NCBI GenBank assembly: GCA_002413865.1
Contig: DHXX01000007.1
Span: 8,449 to 63,106 of the forward strand
Direction of reading: 5' to 3'
DNA length: 54,658 nt
Source: Candidatus Saccharibacteria bacterium UBA5145
GTDB taxonomy: Bacteria; Patescibacteriota; Saccharimonadia; Saccharimonadales; UBA4665
Numbering within the stretch: position 1 is the first letter of the stretch; each line of letters starts with the position of its first letter. The position numbers and the translations under genes were made by a program. Below, one piece after another: positions 33,499 through 41,330 of the stretch. The notes under the pieces are model-generated. The model saw only the letters and a program-made list of their open reading frames with translations. It made no database searches and was not told the origin of the DNA.

Positions 33499-34434
33499 GT
33501 GCCACATATACTAAACGCCGAACAGTTTGATACGGAGCAACTTGGCCAACTATTTTCACAGGCCGACTATTTTAGAGACAATGACCTAGATATAACCGAT
33601 CGGCGCGAGGTTATGCAGTCGCACGTTGGTCGGATCATGCTGTCGGAGTTTTATGAGCCTTCGACGCGGACGCGTTTTAGTTTTGAAATTGCCGCCACGA
33701 AACTTGGCATCGGGGTGGTCAGTACCGAAAATGGATCCGTCACTTCATCGGCCGTAAAAGGCGAGACTATCGAAGACACTATGCGGGTGTTTAATGAATA
33801 CGGCGTCGATGCCGTCGTCCTCCGAACCAAAGAAGACGGTTATGCCGTGCGGGCGGCTAGCGTCAGCAAGATAGCGGTTATCAACGGCGGTGACGGTAAG
33901 GGGGAGCATCCAACTCAGGCAGTTTTAGACATGTACACCATCCAGGAGCAGCTCAACCAACTCGATGGGCTCAACGTGGTTATGGGGGGCGACCTGGCCC
34001 ACGGTCGGACGGTGCGGTCCTTGTCTAAGTTGCTCTCCCTTTACCCGGATAATCACATCAGCTTTCTTTCGACCCCGGAATTGCAAATCGGCGAGGATAT
34101 CAAGCTACACCTCAAAAAAAATGGTACAAGTTTTGAAGAAACCAGCGACATGTACGGTGTGCTGAGCCAAGCCGACGTTGTCTACTGGACTCGCTTGCAA
34201 CTGGAACGCCATTCCGGCAAATCGCTTACTATGGGCCAGGAGCACTTCATCCTTGACGCTAAAGCGCTCGACGTTATGCCCAAGGATGCGATAATCATGC
34301 ACCCCCTGCCGCGGATTGCCGAAATCCCGGTTTCGACCGACCAAGATCCGCGCGCCAAGTACTTTCGTCAAGCCGGTAACGGCCTGTACGTCCGGATGGC
34401 GATGCTCGACAGAATTATGAAAAAACTGGATTAG
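33499..34434 (+). CDS. pyrB: aspartate carbamoyltransferase catalytic chain
   Basis: Transfers the carbamoyl group to L-aspartate, the committed step of pyrimidine synthesis. 311 aa, the usual length. Carbamoyl-phosphate loop STRTRFSFE (about 54-62), VINGGDGKGEHPTQ (about 129-142), GGDLAHGRTVRS (about 156-167) and HPLPRIAEI (about 269-277) are intact. AAAAGGAGG lies 5-8 nt before the GTG start, directly behind an attenuator. No other pyr gene (pyrI, pyrC, pyrD, carAB) is adjacent, so it is an orphan here, which fits patchy pyrimidine pathways in CPR. Confidence 0.95.
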   Translation: MPHILNAEQFDTEQLGQLFSQADYFRDNDLDITDRREVMQSHVGRIMLSEFYEPSTRTRFSFEIAATKLGIGVVSTENGSVTSSAVKGETIEDTMRVFNEYGVDAVVLRTKEDGYAVRAASVSKIAVINGGDGKGEHPTQAVLDMYTIQEQLNQLDGLNVVMGGDLAHGRTVRSLSKLLSLYPDNHISFLSTPELQIGEDIKLHLKKNGTSFEETSDMYGVLSQADVVYWTRLQLERHSGKSLTMGQEHFILDAKALDVMPKDAIIMHPLPRIAEIPVSTDQDPRAKYFRQAGNGLYVRMAMLDRIMKKLD

Positions 34435-34558
34435 CTGCCTAATAAATTATTTCAGGATTGAGGTTTCGCCACGTCGCTACGGCCGTGTCCGCCCATAATC
34501 ATGCGCTGGGAATTGTCAATCGACCGGCTAGTGGCCGTCGTATAGGGGTAATTCGTGG

Positions 34559-34685
34559 TATAATGACATTAAGCAATTGGTTGTTGCGCCCTCTCCGTTG
34601 TTATGATTCGCCATCGCGATCCTAACAATATCTCGGTTAGCAACACTAAACCCAATCGTTAATAACTTAAAGAAGGGTTCTTTAA
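34559..34685 (+). promoter_or_regulatory. RRM gene promoter and long leader ending in a hairpin
   Basis: Extended -10 TGGTATAAT (hexamer 34559-34564) gives a ~115-nt untranslated leader, unusual here. It ends with TTAAAGAA (34667-34674), GGG, TTCTTTAA (34678-34685), a perfect 8-bp hairpin two bases before the ATG that buries the weak SD. A temperature- or protein-sensitive leader is plausible. Confidence 0.6.
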
Positions 34686-34687
34686 TT

Positions 34688-34966
34688 ATGGCAATGAAAC
34701 TTTATGTCAGCGGTCTCGCCTACAGTGTAACCGACCAAGAGCTCGAGGCGATGTGCGCCGAGCACGGTGTGGTAACGAGCGCGAAGGTTATCAAGGATCG
34801 TGACAGCGGCCAGTCCAAAGGCTTTGGTTTTGTCGAAATGGCTGATATCAAAGAAGCTCAGGCGGCCATCAAGGCCTTGAGCGGCAAAGAGCTGAACGGT
34901 CGCTCGCTGGTTGTTAATCAAGCGCGTCCCCAGGAAGCTCGTAGTTTTGGTGGCGGCTATCGCTGA
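34688..34966 (+). CDS. RRM-domain RNA-binding protein (Rbp type)
   Basis: 92 aa consisting of a single RNA recognition motif. RNP2 KLYVSGL (about 4-10) and RNP1 SKGFGFVEM (about 43-51) are intact with the aromatic residues that stack on RNA. The short tail is Gly/Arg-like (ARSFGGGYR). Comparable bacterial Rbp proteins act in cold adaptation and RNA chaperoning. The long leader with a hairpin over the start region suggests post-transcriptional control, perhaps autoregulation. Confidence 0.93.
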   Translation: MAMKLYVSGLAYSVTDQELEAMCAEHGVVTSAKVIKDRDSGQSKGFGFVEMADIKEAQAAIKALSGKELNGRSLVVNQARPQEARSFGGGYR

Positions 34967-35038
34967 AACCAGCGCCCGCTAACCGGTCTTAATCATTAAA
35001 TCGTCAAACAAAGGTGGCCCCGGTCACAGTAAGAAAAT

Positions 35039-36079
35039 ATGAAAAAAATTCAAAAACATATTGAAATAATTCGTTCCACGACTGCCCGACTCAGCTCATT
35101 GAGTCAGGAGTCTTGCGACGCGATTCAGGCCGTTTTGGCGAGTCATTATGCGGTGGTGGGGGTGTCGACTGTCAATAACGCCGCCGACTTGGAACGGCTC
35201 GTGGCTAAGCAACCGGACCTGGTCTTTATGGGACTAAAGTTTTTGCCGGACAACGAGTCACCGGCGGGAAAAATCTGGGTTTCCGACTATCTTGAGTCGC
35301 GGGGCATCAACCATACCGGGTCGGCCCGGAAGGCCATTGAGTTCGAATTTAACAAATCGCTCGCCAAACAGCGCGTTTTGGACGCCGGCCTCAAGACTGC
35401 TCCATTCTTGGTAATAAAAAACGGCCAAGCTTACGCCGATACCGATATAGGGTTAAGCTTTCCGCTCTTCGTCAAGCCGACTAATCTAGGCGGTGGTCAA
35501 GGTATCGACGATGATTCCGTGGTGCGCAACCTAACCGATTTGCGCGCTAAAGTCGCGTCGCTAGCAACTAATTATTCGACCGATGCTCTGGTCGAAGAAT
35601 ATCTAACTGGTCGTGAGTTCAGCGTGGCGATATTGCGGGACGAGTCTTCGGACGAACTGCTTGTCATGCCGATTGAGCTCGTCGCGACGGACAACGGGCG
35701 CGGTGATCGTATCCTGAGCCAACAGGTAAAGTCCTCGAACCAAGAAACCGTTCTTGCGGACATCGACGCCATGACCCGAGCCCGAGTAGTTGACGTCGCG
35801 GCCCGTGTTTTCGAGGCCCTTGGTGGGCGCGACTACGGCCGAATTGACATCCGACTCGACGGAGCTGGTACCCCGCATTTTCTCGAAGCCAATCTCATTC
35901 CAAGCCTCATTGACGACTACGGATCTTTCCCGAAGGCCTGTTCGCTCAATATCGGCATGGATCACGAAGCCATGATTCTCAGCCTCGTTCGGCTGGGCCT
36001 AGCCCGTTGTCCTGTTTTTGACGAGCCAGTAGCGGAACCGGCTTTAGTCGCTCTATTTAGCCCTGTCGCGGCGATTTAA
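35039..36079 (+). CDS. D-alanine-D-alanine ligase-like ATP-grasp protein
   Basis: 346 aa. ATP-grasp elements: FPLFVKPTNLGGGQGI (about 141-156) as nucleotide loop, VEEYLTGREFSVAIL (about 185-199), and HFLEANLIPSLID (about 281-293) in place of the usual EVNxxPG metal motif. The N-terminal region (1-95) resembles the Ddl Rossmann-like lobe, but the canonical FGGxSxEHxVS motif is absent. A bona fide ddl lies at 52.4 kb, so this diverged copy probably joins another pair of carboxylate and amino substrates. It is preceded by AAGAAA and is monocistronic. Confidence 0.8.
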   Translation: MKKIQKHIEIIRSTTARLSSLSQESCDAIQAVLASHYAVVGVSTVNNAADLERLVAKQPDLVFMGLKFLPDNESPAGKIWVSDYLESRGINHTGSARKAIEFEFNKSLAKQRVLDAGLKTAPFLVIKNGQAYADTDIGLSFPLFVKPTNLGGGQGIDDDSVVRNLTDLRAKVASLATNYSTDALVEEYLTGREFSVAILRDESSDELLVMPIELVATDNGRGDRILSQQVKSSNQETVLADIDAMTRARVVDVAARVFEALGGRDYGRIDIRLDGAGTPHFLEANLIPSLIDDYGSFPKACSLNIGMDHEAMILSLVRLGLARCPVFDEPVAEPALVALFSPVAAI

Positions 36080-36130
36080 CAGCGCAAATATTTTTTATTT
36101 TCGATATTCAGCAGAGTATAGTACATAAAA

Positions 36131-36595
36131 ATGAAGCACATAAAACCGCCCGCCCCGAAGCGGCGTTTCGTTTATATAATTATCGCGGTGACGCTTCTCG
36201 TACTAGTTGTGTGGGGGTTGACGCAGCGAACAAAATTAACGCCTTCAGCACCTAGCCTCCCGCAGACGACGTATCGGGCAGGCCAGATTCCGGCGGGCGG
36301 AAAGAAGCTGCTTTATCTAACCGGTCCGAGCTCCGCCCAGAGCCAGGCTTTCCTGGCCCCACTGGCGTGGGACGTTTATTGGGACTTCTTGTGCAACGAA
36401 ACGGCGTCGCCGGGCTACTTTAACGTGACTATTCTTGATGAAAATGGTTCTGAAAGCACGCAAGCCCGACCAATTACCGCTCAAGGTATCAGTGGTTTCG
36501 GTGATCAGAAATACACGATGGCTCATAGCGAGACAGTCACGTTGCGGGTGGCTTCTAACTGCCACTGGCATCTGACGGCTAAATCAGCCAGCTGA
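36131..36595 (+). CDS. single-span membrane-anchored small protein
   Basis: 154 aa. A basic N-terminus (KPPAPKRR) leads into one helix (FVYIIIAVTLLVLVVWGLT, about 14-32) and an outside domain of ~120 residues with two cysteines and beta-like periodicity. No family recognised. TATAGT at 36117-36122 ends 8 nt before the ATG. Neighbours give no functional clue. Confidence 0.7.
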   Translation: MKHIKPPAPKRRFVYIIIAVTLLVLVVWGLTQRTKLTPSAPSLPQTTYRAGQIPAGGKKLLYLTGPSSAQSQAFLAPLAWDVYWDFLCNETASPGYFNVTILDENGSESTQARPITAQGISGFGDQKYTMAHSETVTLRVASNCHWHLTAKSAS

Positions 36596-36737
36596 CAGCG
36601 AAAGCTTTATCCCGCTCCGTGTTAACCGCTCTACGCCCTTGGGCATAAACGGAGTTTGGATAAAAATCAAGCCAGTATTTCACCGACAGACGGCCAAGAA
36701 TGGTTTAGTCTGGTAGTTTTGAGGAGGAGTAGCCGCG

Positions 36738-37202
36738 GTGGAAATTAACCCTTTTAATCAAGCGCGCAGTTTGAGCTGGCGAATATTACGCCTAACACGT
36801 ACGGCAGGACTGGTTCAGACGACGCTCGAATGCTTTGTACCGTCTGAATACGCCAAGAAGAGCTTACGTCTCCGCGAGGAGGTCGATAACCAGCGACAAG
36901 TCGACGAGGCTATGCTGCTGGCGGTCGGTGAATTGACGCTCTCAGCCTATCGAGATGAAAGTAGTTTGGATACTGATGCTTTGGCTTCACTTTGGCAGGC
37001 AGTTCTTCAGGGCAAAGCTGGAGTTGAGATCCATGAGGTGTTTGATCCGCACAAGGCAGCACTTCTTCGGCACCTCGTACCCGCCCTCAACGAAGCCGGA
37101 CTGGCAATCGAAGCCGAGTCGGAAGCCGCTATTATTAATAATGTCGATGAACCCAGCACCTATCTACCCCCTGACACAACCAAGCCTGAAGATCCACTTT
37201 AA
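36738..37202 (+). CDS. hypothetical soluble protein, 154 aa
   Basis: GTG start with a strong SD (GAGGAGGAG, about 9 nt upstream), which supports translation. The protein is helical and acidic, with no recognised motif; the C-terminal 25 residues are Pro/Asp/Glu-rich and probably disordered. The upstream gap (36596-36737) shows no other feature. It ends 130 nt before a predicted structured RNA. Confidence 0.65.
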   Translation: MEINPFNQARSLSWRILRLTRTAGLVQTTLECFVPSEYAKKSLRLREEVDNQRQVDEAMLLAVGELTLSAYRDESSLDTDALASLWQAVLQGKAGVEIHEVFDPHKAALLRHLVPALNEAGLAIEAESEAAIINNVDEPSTYLPPDTTKPEDPL

Positions 37203-37330
37203 CGGTTTTTAGGCGTCGCCGTATCTTTGATCCGCTTCCGCGCCACAATTTTTAAATGACACTTGCCAGCTTGGCTTTCATTGCGAAGGGAGATAGGTGA
37301 TGGATTCTTTGAAACAGGGTGCCGACAGGG

Positions 37331-37500
37331 TATAATGAACCCACTGCAAATCTTCCATTCGGCTGCAACCCATCCTGACGGCACACTTTGACAGTTTTGT
37401 TCGTCACCGTATCTATCGATACGCTTCCTCGCAAGAACTGACAAATTGCACTCATCAGGTCGGCTTTCGCTACGATGGCAGAGATGTAGTGGGTTCATTC
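37331..37500 (+). ncRNA. 6S-RNA-like long hairpin RNA candidate
   Basis: TATAAT at 37331-37336 predicts a start near 37343. The ends pair (CCACT 37341-37345 with AGTGG near 37489-37493). Inward, ATCT/AGAT, CCAT/ATGG and CCTGA/TCAGG extend the stem with bulges. A terminal arm follows: CAGTTTTG/CAAGAACTG enclosing CGTATC-TATC-GATACG. One long interrupted hairpin of ~155 nt is the 6S RNA plan, but no consensus element is decisive. Antisense ORFs here are not convincing. Confidence 0.4.
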
Positions 37501-37514
37501 AAATAGCCTTAAGT

Positions 37515-37588
37515 GGCGCCTTGGCGGAGTGGTTACGCAGCGGTCTGCAAAACCGCGTACACCGGTTCAAATCCGGTAGGTGCCTCCA
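37515..37588 (+). tRNA. tRNA-Cys(GCA)
   Basis: 74 nt with CCA. Acceptor GGCGCCT/AGGTGCC, anticodon stem GCGGT/ACCGC around CTGCAAA (GCA), T-arm CCGG TTCAAAT CCGG. No ACCA-containing terminator and no tail element behind it. Confidence 0.96.
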
Positions 37589-37610
37589 TTTTACGTAATC
37601 GAGTACAGTT

Positions 37611-38012
37611 ATGAGAATAGAATTAGCGGGCGGCGTGATAACCGACCTAGACAGCAGACTATTACTGATTCATCGAAATACCCCGGAACTTGCCCAGTGG
37701 GAGCTGCCCGGTGGTAAAGTTGAGAGTGGCGAAACGCCGGCGGACACGGTTGTGCGCGAGCTGCGCGAAGAGCTCGGCGTCGAGGTGTTAATTGGCCGCG
37801 AGCTCGACAAGCAAAACTTTAGGCAAAACGATCAAGACTACAGGTATAAATGGCTGTCGGCAATAATTATTGACGGCCAGTCCCACCCTCGCGAAGCCAA
37901 GCACGACGAATGTCGATATTTTACTGTCTATCAACTGCAGCGCTTGGACGGGCTATCGCCAAATATGCATAATTTGCTCAAAAAAATCGTGGATGGTAAG
38001 GTTCATCTCTAA
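37611..38012 (+). CDS. NUDIX hydrolase, MutT-like
   Basis: 133 aa. Nudix box in two parts: GGKVESGETPADTVVRE (about 34-50) followed by REEL-type LREELGVEV (about 51-59), giving the full Gx5Ex7REUxEExGU pattern. The fold begins immediately (ELAGGVITDLDSRLLLIHR), so it is a minimal Nudix enzyme. Substrate unknown; oxidised or surplus nucleotides are typical. It starts 22 nt after tRNA-Cys and may be transcribed with it. Confidence 0.9.
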   Translation: MRIELAGGVITDLDSRLLLIHRNTPELAQWELPGGKVESGETPADTVVRELREELGVEVLIGRELDKQNFRQNDQDYRYKWLSAIIIDGQSHPREAKHDECRYFTVYQLQRLDGLSPNMHNLLKKIVDGKVHL

Positions 38013-38089
38013 ATAGTGATAGTATAGAGGCAAGTTCTGCTAGTCAAAACAGTCAACCAAACCGGTCAGCTGACCGGGTGATTCAATAA

Positions 38090-38177
38090 GGGCGAGTGGC
38101 GGAATTGGTATACGCGGTGGACTTAAAATCCGCTGGTCTTAACAACCTTGAGGGTTCGAGTCCCTCCTCGCCCACCA
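38090..38177 (+). tRNA. tRNA-Leu(TAA)
   Basis: 88 nt class II tRNA with CCA. Acceptor GGGCGAG/CTCGCCC, anticodon stem GTGGA/TCCGC around CTTAAAA (TAA), long variable arm. It is followed by a 20-bp hairpin (38174-38217, loop GCAA) that begins ACCA and ends TGGT. Confidence 0.96.
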
Positions 38178-38480
38178 ACTAAAAACGACCGGCGCAAGCT
38201 GGCCGTTTTTAGTTGGTGTATAAGAATCGAACCCGACCAGAGAGAGCGAAGCGAACGGAGGGGTTAGGCAGAGCAAAGTCACGCGCAGAAGCTTGCTTCG
38301 AGCATGACTTTGTGGCGGAGCGCAACTTCGTTGCGCGATCCCTCCTCGCCCACCAACAAGGTAAATCATTTTGCCAAGATCGTACGAAAACGTTCCGTGC
38401 AGCAAAGACGCGCGCAGGAGTTTACTCCGAGCACGCCGCAGCGGCGGAGCGCAGTGCAACGGAGCGATCCCTCCTCGCCC
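38178..38480 (+). repeat. tRNA-tail elements 4a and 4b (short forms, tandem)
   Basis: Unit 4a: after the terminator, a hairpin AACCC/GGGTT related to the T-arm, then module B with outer stem CAAAGTCA/TGACTTTG and no module C, then a 19-nt exact copy of the tRNA end continuing past CCA (38339-38357 = 38161-38179). Unit 4b (38358-38480): only module B, ending with a 13-nt exact copy (38468-38480). Distances 178 and 129 nt. Confidence 0.85.
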
Positions 38481-38532
38481 CTCACTTACAATTAACAAGA
38501 GTAGCCCCGTTGCCGACAGCCCAAGTAGCCGT

Positions 38533-39750
38533 CTAAAACGGGTGACCCAACCGCCACCAAACCGAAGGACTGGGCGGTGTCTCGGCTAGAACGACCGGGT
38601 TGCTCGCCCCGGCACTAAGCAATGATTTTTTGGCCGTCACGGTGCCGACGACTTGGCCAGCCCGGCTAGTGGCCGACACGGGCTGTAACTGAATGGTGAC
38701 CGGGATGATCGAGCCATTCCAAGCCGTTACGGTCGTGGCCGTCTTGGTAACTACCGGCACGCTGCCACCCCAGGGTAGGCGGTAACGGCCGACCACATTG
38801 TTGGCTGGAACTAGCGTATTGGCCGAGAAATTTGTCTGAGCCGAGCGAATCAGCGGCAGGCTATTATCGAGGGCTTGCCATAAGGTCGGTGCCCCCAAGA
38901 CGGCGGTAACGATAGCGACGGTTTTATGATCGACGGTAGTGGTGCTGGCTGACAAAAAAACGCCGCCGGCTTGATCGGTGTTGCCGGTTTTAATGCCAAC
39001 GATGCCGCTCGTGCCGATTAGAAAATTGACGTTTTTGACTGTCCCAGCGCCCGGAATGTCATCGGTGCTCGATAGGCTAACGATATTAGCTAGCACGGGG
39101 CTCTGCATCGCGGCTTTGCCGAGCAGAACCAAGTCATGGGCCGTGCTGGTGGTGTCGGGTGCCAAACCGCTGGCATCACTGCCGACGTGGGTAGCGGTCA
39201 GGCCCAACTGTTGGGCGTAGCCGGTGGCAAAAGTGCGGTAATCTTTGAGTGAGCCGAAAGCCCAGATCGCTAGACTGTCGGCGAAGTTATTGGCCGATGG
39301 CAACATCAACGCTTCCAACATTTGATGTTCGGTAATTTGTTCACCGCTATTGACGGCTACTACCGAACCATTGTTGGCGACGTACTGGTTGTAGATAGCC
39401 ACATCGGCCTCGGTCAGGGTGATGGTTGGACCGGGCTGACCAGGCGTGAGGGGCTTTTTGGCTAGGACGCTGAGCGCGGTCAGCACCTTGGCGGTACTGG
39501 CAATCGGCACCGCCTTTTGGGGACCGTTAGTCACCAGAATATCATCATCAACCAAGCCAACCGCGGCCGAGCCATAGGCGGGCCAGACAAATTTTCCGGC
39601 AGCAGTGTGGGATTGGAGGTTTGTTTGGGCAACTAGTGGTTCCAACGCCGGTAATGAATGGTGGAGGGACTGATAGCCATAGGCCGCTACCAGTAGGGTA
39701 ATAATTACTAGATACCTGAGACGATAACTTTTTTTGGCGGTAGTTTTCAT
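38533..39750 (-). CDS. serine-type D-Ala-D-Ala carboxypeptidase (S11, DacA-like)
   Basis: 405-aa peptidoglycan-trimming enzyme. A basic N-terminus and one helix (YLVIITLLVAAYGYQSL, about 13-29) give a signal-anchor. Catalytic motifs: STAK (SxxK) near residue 104, SAN (SxN) near 163, and KTG near 261 within GIVGIKTGNTDQAGG. The C-terminal ~110 residues form a beta-rich domain ending in Pro/Ser-rich sequence, possibly a second anchor. The ATG at 39750 is chosen because the 27-residue extension to 39831 would run into the divergent lemA promoter. It is transcribed opposite to lemA. Confidence 0.92.
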   Translation of the reverse strand: MKTTAKKSYRLRYLVIITLLVAAYGYQSLHHSLPALEPLVAQTNLQSHTAAGKFVWPAYGSAAVGLVDDDILVTNGPQKAVPIASTAKVLTALSVLAKKPLTPGQPGPTITLTEADVAIYNQYVANNGSVVAVNSGEQITEHQMLEALMLPSANNFADSLAIWAFGSLKDYRTFATGYAQQLGLTATHVGSDASGLAPDTTSTAHDLVLLGKAAMQSPVLANIVSLSSTDDIPGAGTVKNVNFLIGTSGIVGIKTGNTDQAGGVFLSASTTTVDHKTVAIVTAVLGAPTLWQALDNSLPLIRSAQTNFSANTLVPANNVVGRYRLPWGGSVPVVTKTATTVTAWNGSIIPVTIQLQPVSATSRAGQVVGTVTAKKSLLSAGASNPVVLAETPPSPSVWWRLGHPF

Positions 39751-39818
39751 AAGCTCTTTTATGATACACGGCGGGCTAGTCTGCTGTATACTAAAGCTAT
39801 AAATTAAAGGAGAAACCA

Positions 39819-40385
39819 ATGTCTTTCGCAATTATCGTTATTGTTGTTATCGTCCTCCTCGTAGCCGTTGGCGCTGCTATGTACAACGGGCTGGTTCGCC
39901 TGAACCAACAATCCAGTGAAGCCTGGAGTGACATCACCGTTCAGCTAAAGCGTCGTTACGACCTCATTCCCAACCTCGTTAACACCGTCAAAGGCTACGC
40001 CGCCCATGAAGCTGGCGTCTTCGAAAAGGTCACTGAAGCCCGTGCCAACGCCATGAACGCCCAAGGCGTCGCCGCCACCGCCAAGGCCGAGAACCAATTC
40101 AGTGAAACTATGAAAAGCTTGTTTGCCGTGGCCGAAGCCTACCCCGATCTGAAAGCATCCCAGAACTTCCAGGAATTACAAGCCGAGATTACCGACACAG
40201 AAGACAAAATCCAGGCCTCACGCCGCTTTTACAACGGTGTGGTGCGCGATTTTAACACCAAACGAACGGTCTTCCCGACCAACGTTTTTGCCGGCCTGTT
40301 GGGTTTTAAGCAAGATAAAGAGTTCTTCGAGCTCGATGAAGCCCAGACCGCAGTCGTTCAGAATCCGGTTGAAGTTAAGTTCTAA
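39819..40385 (+). CDS. lemA: LemA family membrane protein
   Basis: 188 aa. A single N-terminal membrane helix (FAIIVIVVIVLLVAVGAAMY, about 3-22) precedes the LemA helical bundle with NGLVRLNQQSSEAWSDI, LKRRYDLIPNLVNTVKGYA and FNTKRTVFPTNVFAGLLGF, all family signatures. Its role is unresolved; it is widely linked with HtpX, as here (48 nt apart), suggesting membrane-protein quality control. TATACT at 39787-39792 and AAAGGAG 7 nt before the ATG drive expression. Confidence 0.95.
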   Translation: MSFAIIVIVVIVLLVAVGAAMYNGLVRLNQQSSEAWSDITVQLKRRYDLIPNLVNTVKGYAAHEAGVFEKVTEARANAMNAQGVAATAKAENQFSETMKSLFAVAEAYPDLKASQNFQELQAEITDTEDKIQASRRFYNGVVRDFNTKRTVFPTNVFAGLLGFKQDKEFFELDEAQTAVVQNPVEVKF

Positions 40386-40432
40386 ACAGTACTCCGACTT
40401 TTGAATCATAAAACCTAACTGGCAGAGTCCAT

Positions 40433-41314
40433 ATGTACAGTCAAATCGCCGCCAACAAGCGCAAAACAGTTTTCATCATGATCGCTTTCGTCGTCGTCAT
40501 CGCCGCTTTGGCGGGCTTATTCAGTGCCTATTTTGGCGGCAACCATAGCGTCTTTTACGGCGGCCTGATTGGGGCGGTGATATACGCTCTGATAACTTAC
40601 TACGCCGGCAGCAAGATGAGCTTAGCGGTCAGTAGCGCCCAGGAAATCCAAAAAACCGATAATCCGCGCTTGTGGCGGATCGTTGAAAATCTGGCCATCA
40701 CCGATGGCCTGCCGATGCCGCGGGTTTATATCATCGCCGATCCGGCCCCCAACGCCTTTGCGACCGGTCGTGATCCCCGGCATTCGGCGGTCGCCACGAC
40801 GAGCGGCCTGCTCGACATCATGGACGATAACGAGTTGACGGGTGTGCTGGCCCACGAACTCGGTCACATCAAAAATTACGATATTCGCGTCAGTATGATT
40901 GCCTTCGCCCTGACGGCGGTCATTTCCTTGCTGGCCGACATCCTGTTGCGCATGACCTTTTTCCGGAGCAATGACAGTGAAAACAATAACGGCTCGATCT
41001 TTTTTGCGCTCGGTATTGTCGCCGCCATCCTGGCGCCGATTGTGGCCATGGCTATCCAGTTGGCTATATCGCGCCAACGCGAATACCTAGCTGATGCCAC
41101 CGGGGCCTTGACGACGCGGTACCCGGAAGGCTTAGCCAGCGCGCTGACCAAAATCGCCCAAACCGGTAGCGCTCTCAAGAAGCAAAACACGGCGACGGCC
41201 CACTTATTTTTCGCCAACCCGCTACGCGGGCACAGTCTGACCAACTTGTTCAGCACCCACCCCCCGATTCAGGAGCGGATTGCTCGTTTGCGTGAGATGG
41301 AGAGCCACGCTTAA
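40433..41314 (+). CDS. htpX: membrane zinc metalloprotease HtpX
   Basis: M48B protease degrading damaged membrane proteins. 293 aa, near the usual length. Two N-terminal helices (about 12-34 and 40-57), then the zinc site HELGH (141-145), two more helices (about 152-172 and 183-207), and the third zinc ligand in REYLADATGA (about 217-226). The C-terminus has STHPPIQERIARL, typical of HtpX. It follows lemA closely without its own clear promoter. Confidence 0.96.
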   Translation: MYSQIAANKRKTVFIMIAFVVVIAALAGLFSAYFGGNHSVFYGGLIGAVIYALITYYAGSKMSLAVSSAQEIQKTDNPRLWRIVENLAITDGLPMPRVYIIADPAPNAFATGRDPRHSAVATTSGLLDIMDDNELTGVLAHELGHIKNYDIRVSMIAFALTAVISLLADILLRMTFFRSNDSENNNGSIFFALGIVAAILAPIVAMAIQLAISRQREYLADATGALTTRYPEGLASALTKIAQTGSALKKQNTATAHLFFANPLRGHSLTNLFSTHPPIQERIARLREMESHA

Positions 41315-41330
41315 CGTTAATTAACTCATT

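Noticed and set aside
37199..37498. 99-codon antisense ORF in the 6S-like region
   Set aside because: Coding potential looks poor and it overlaps a promoter and a long hairpin; more likely a shadow of a structured RNA.
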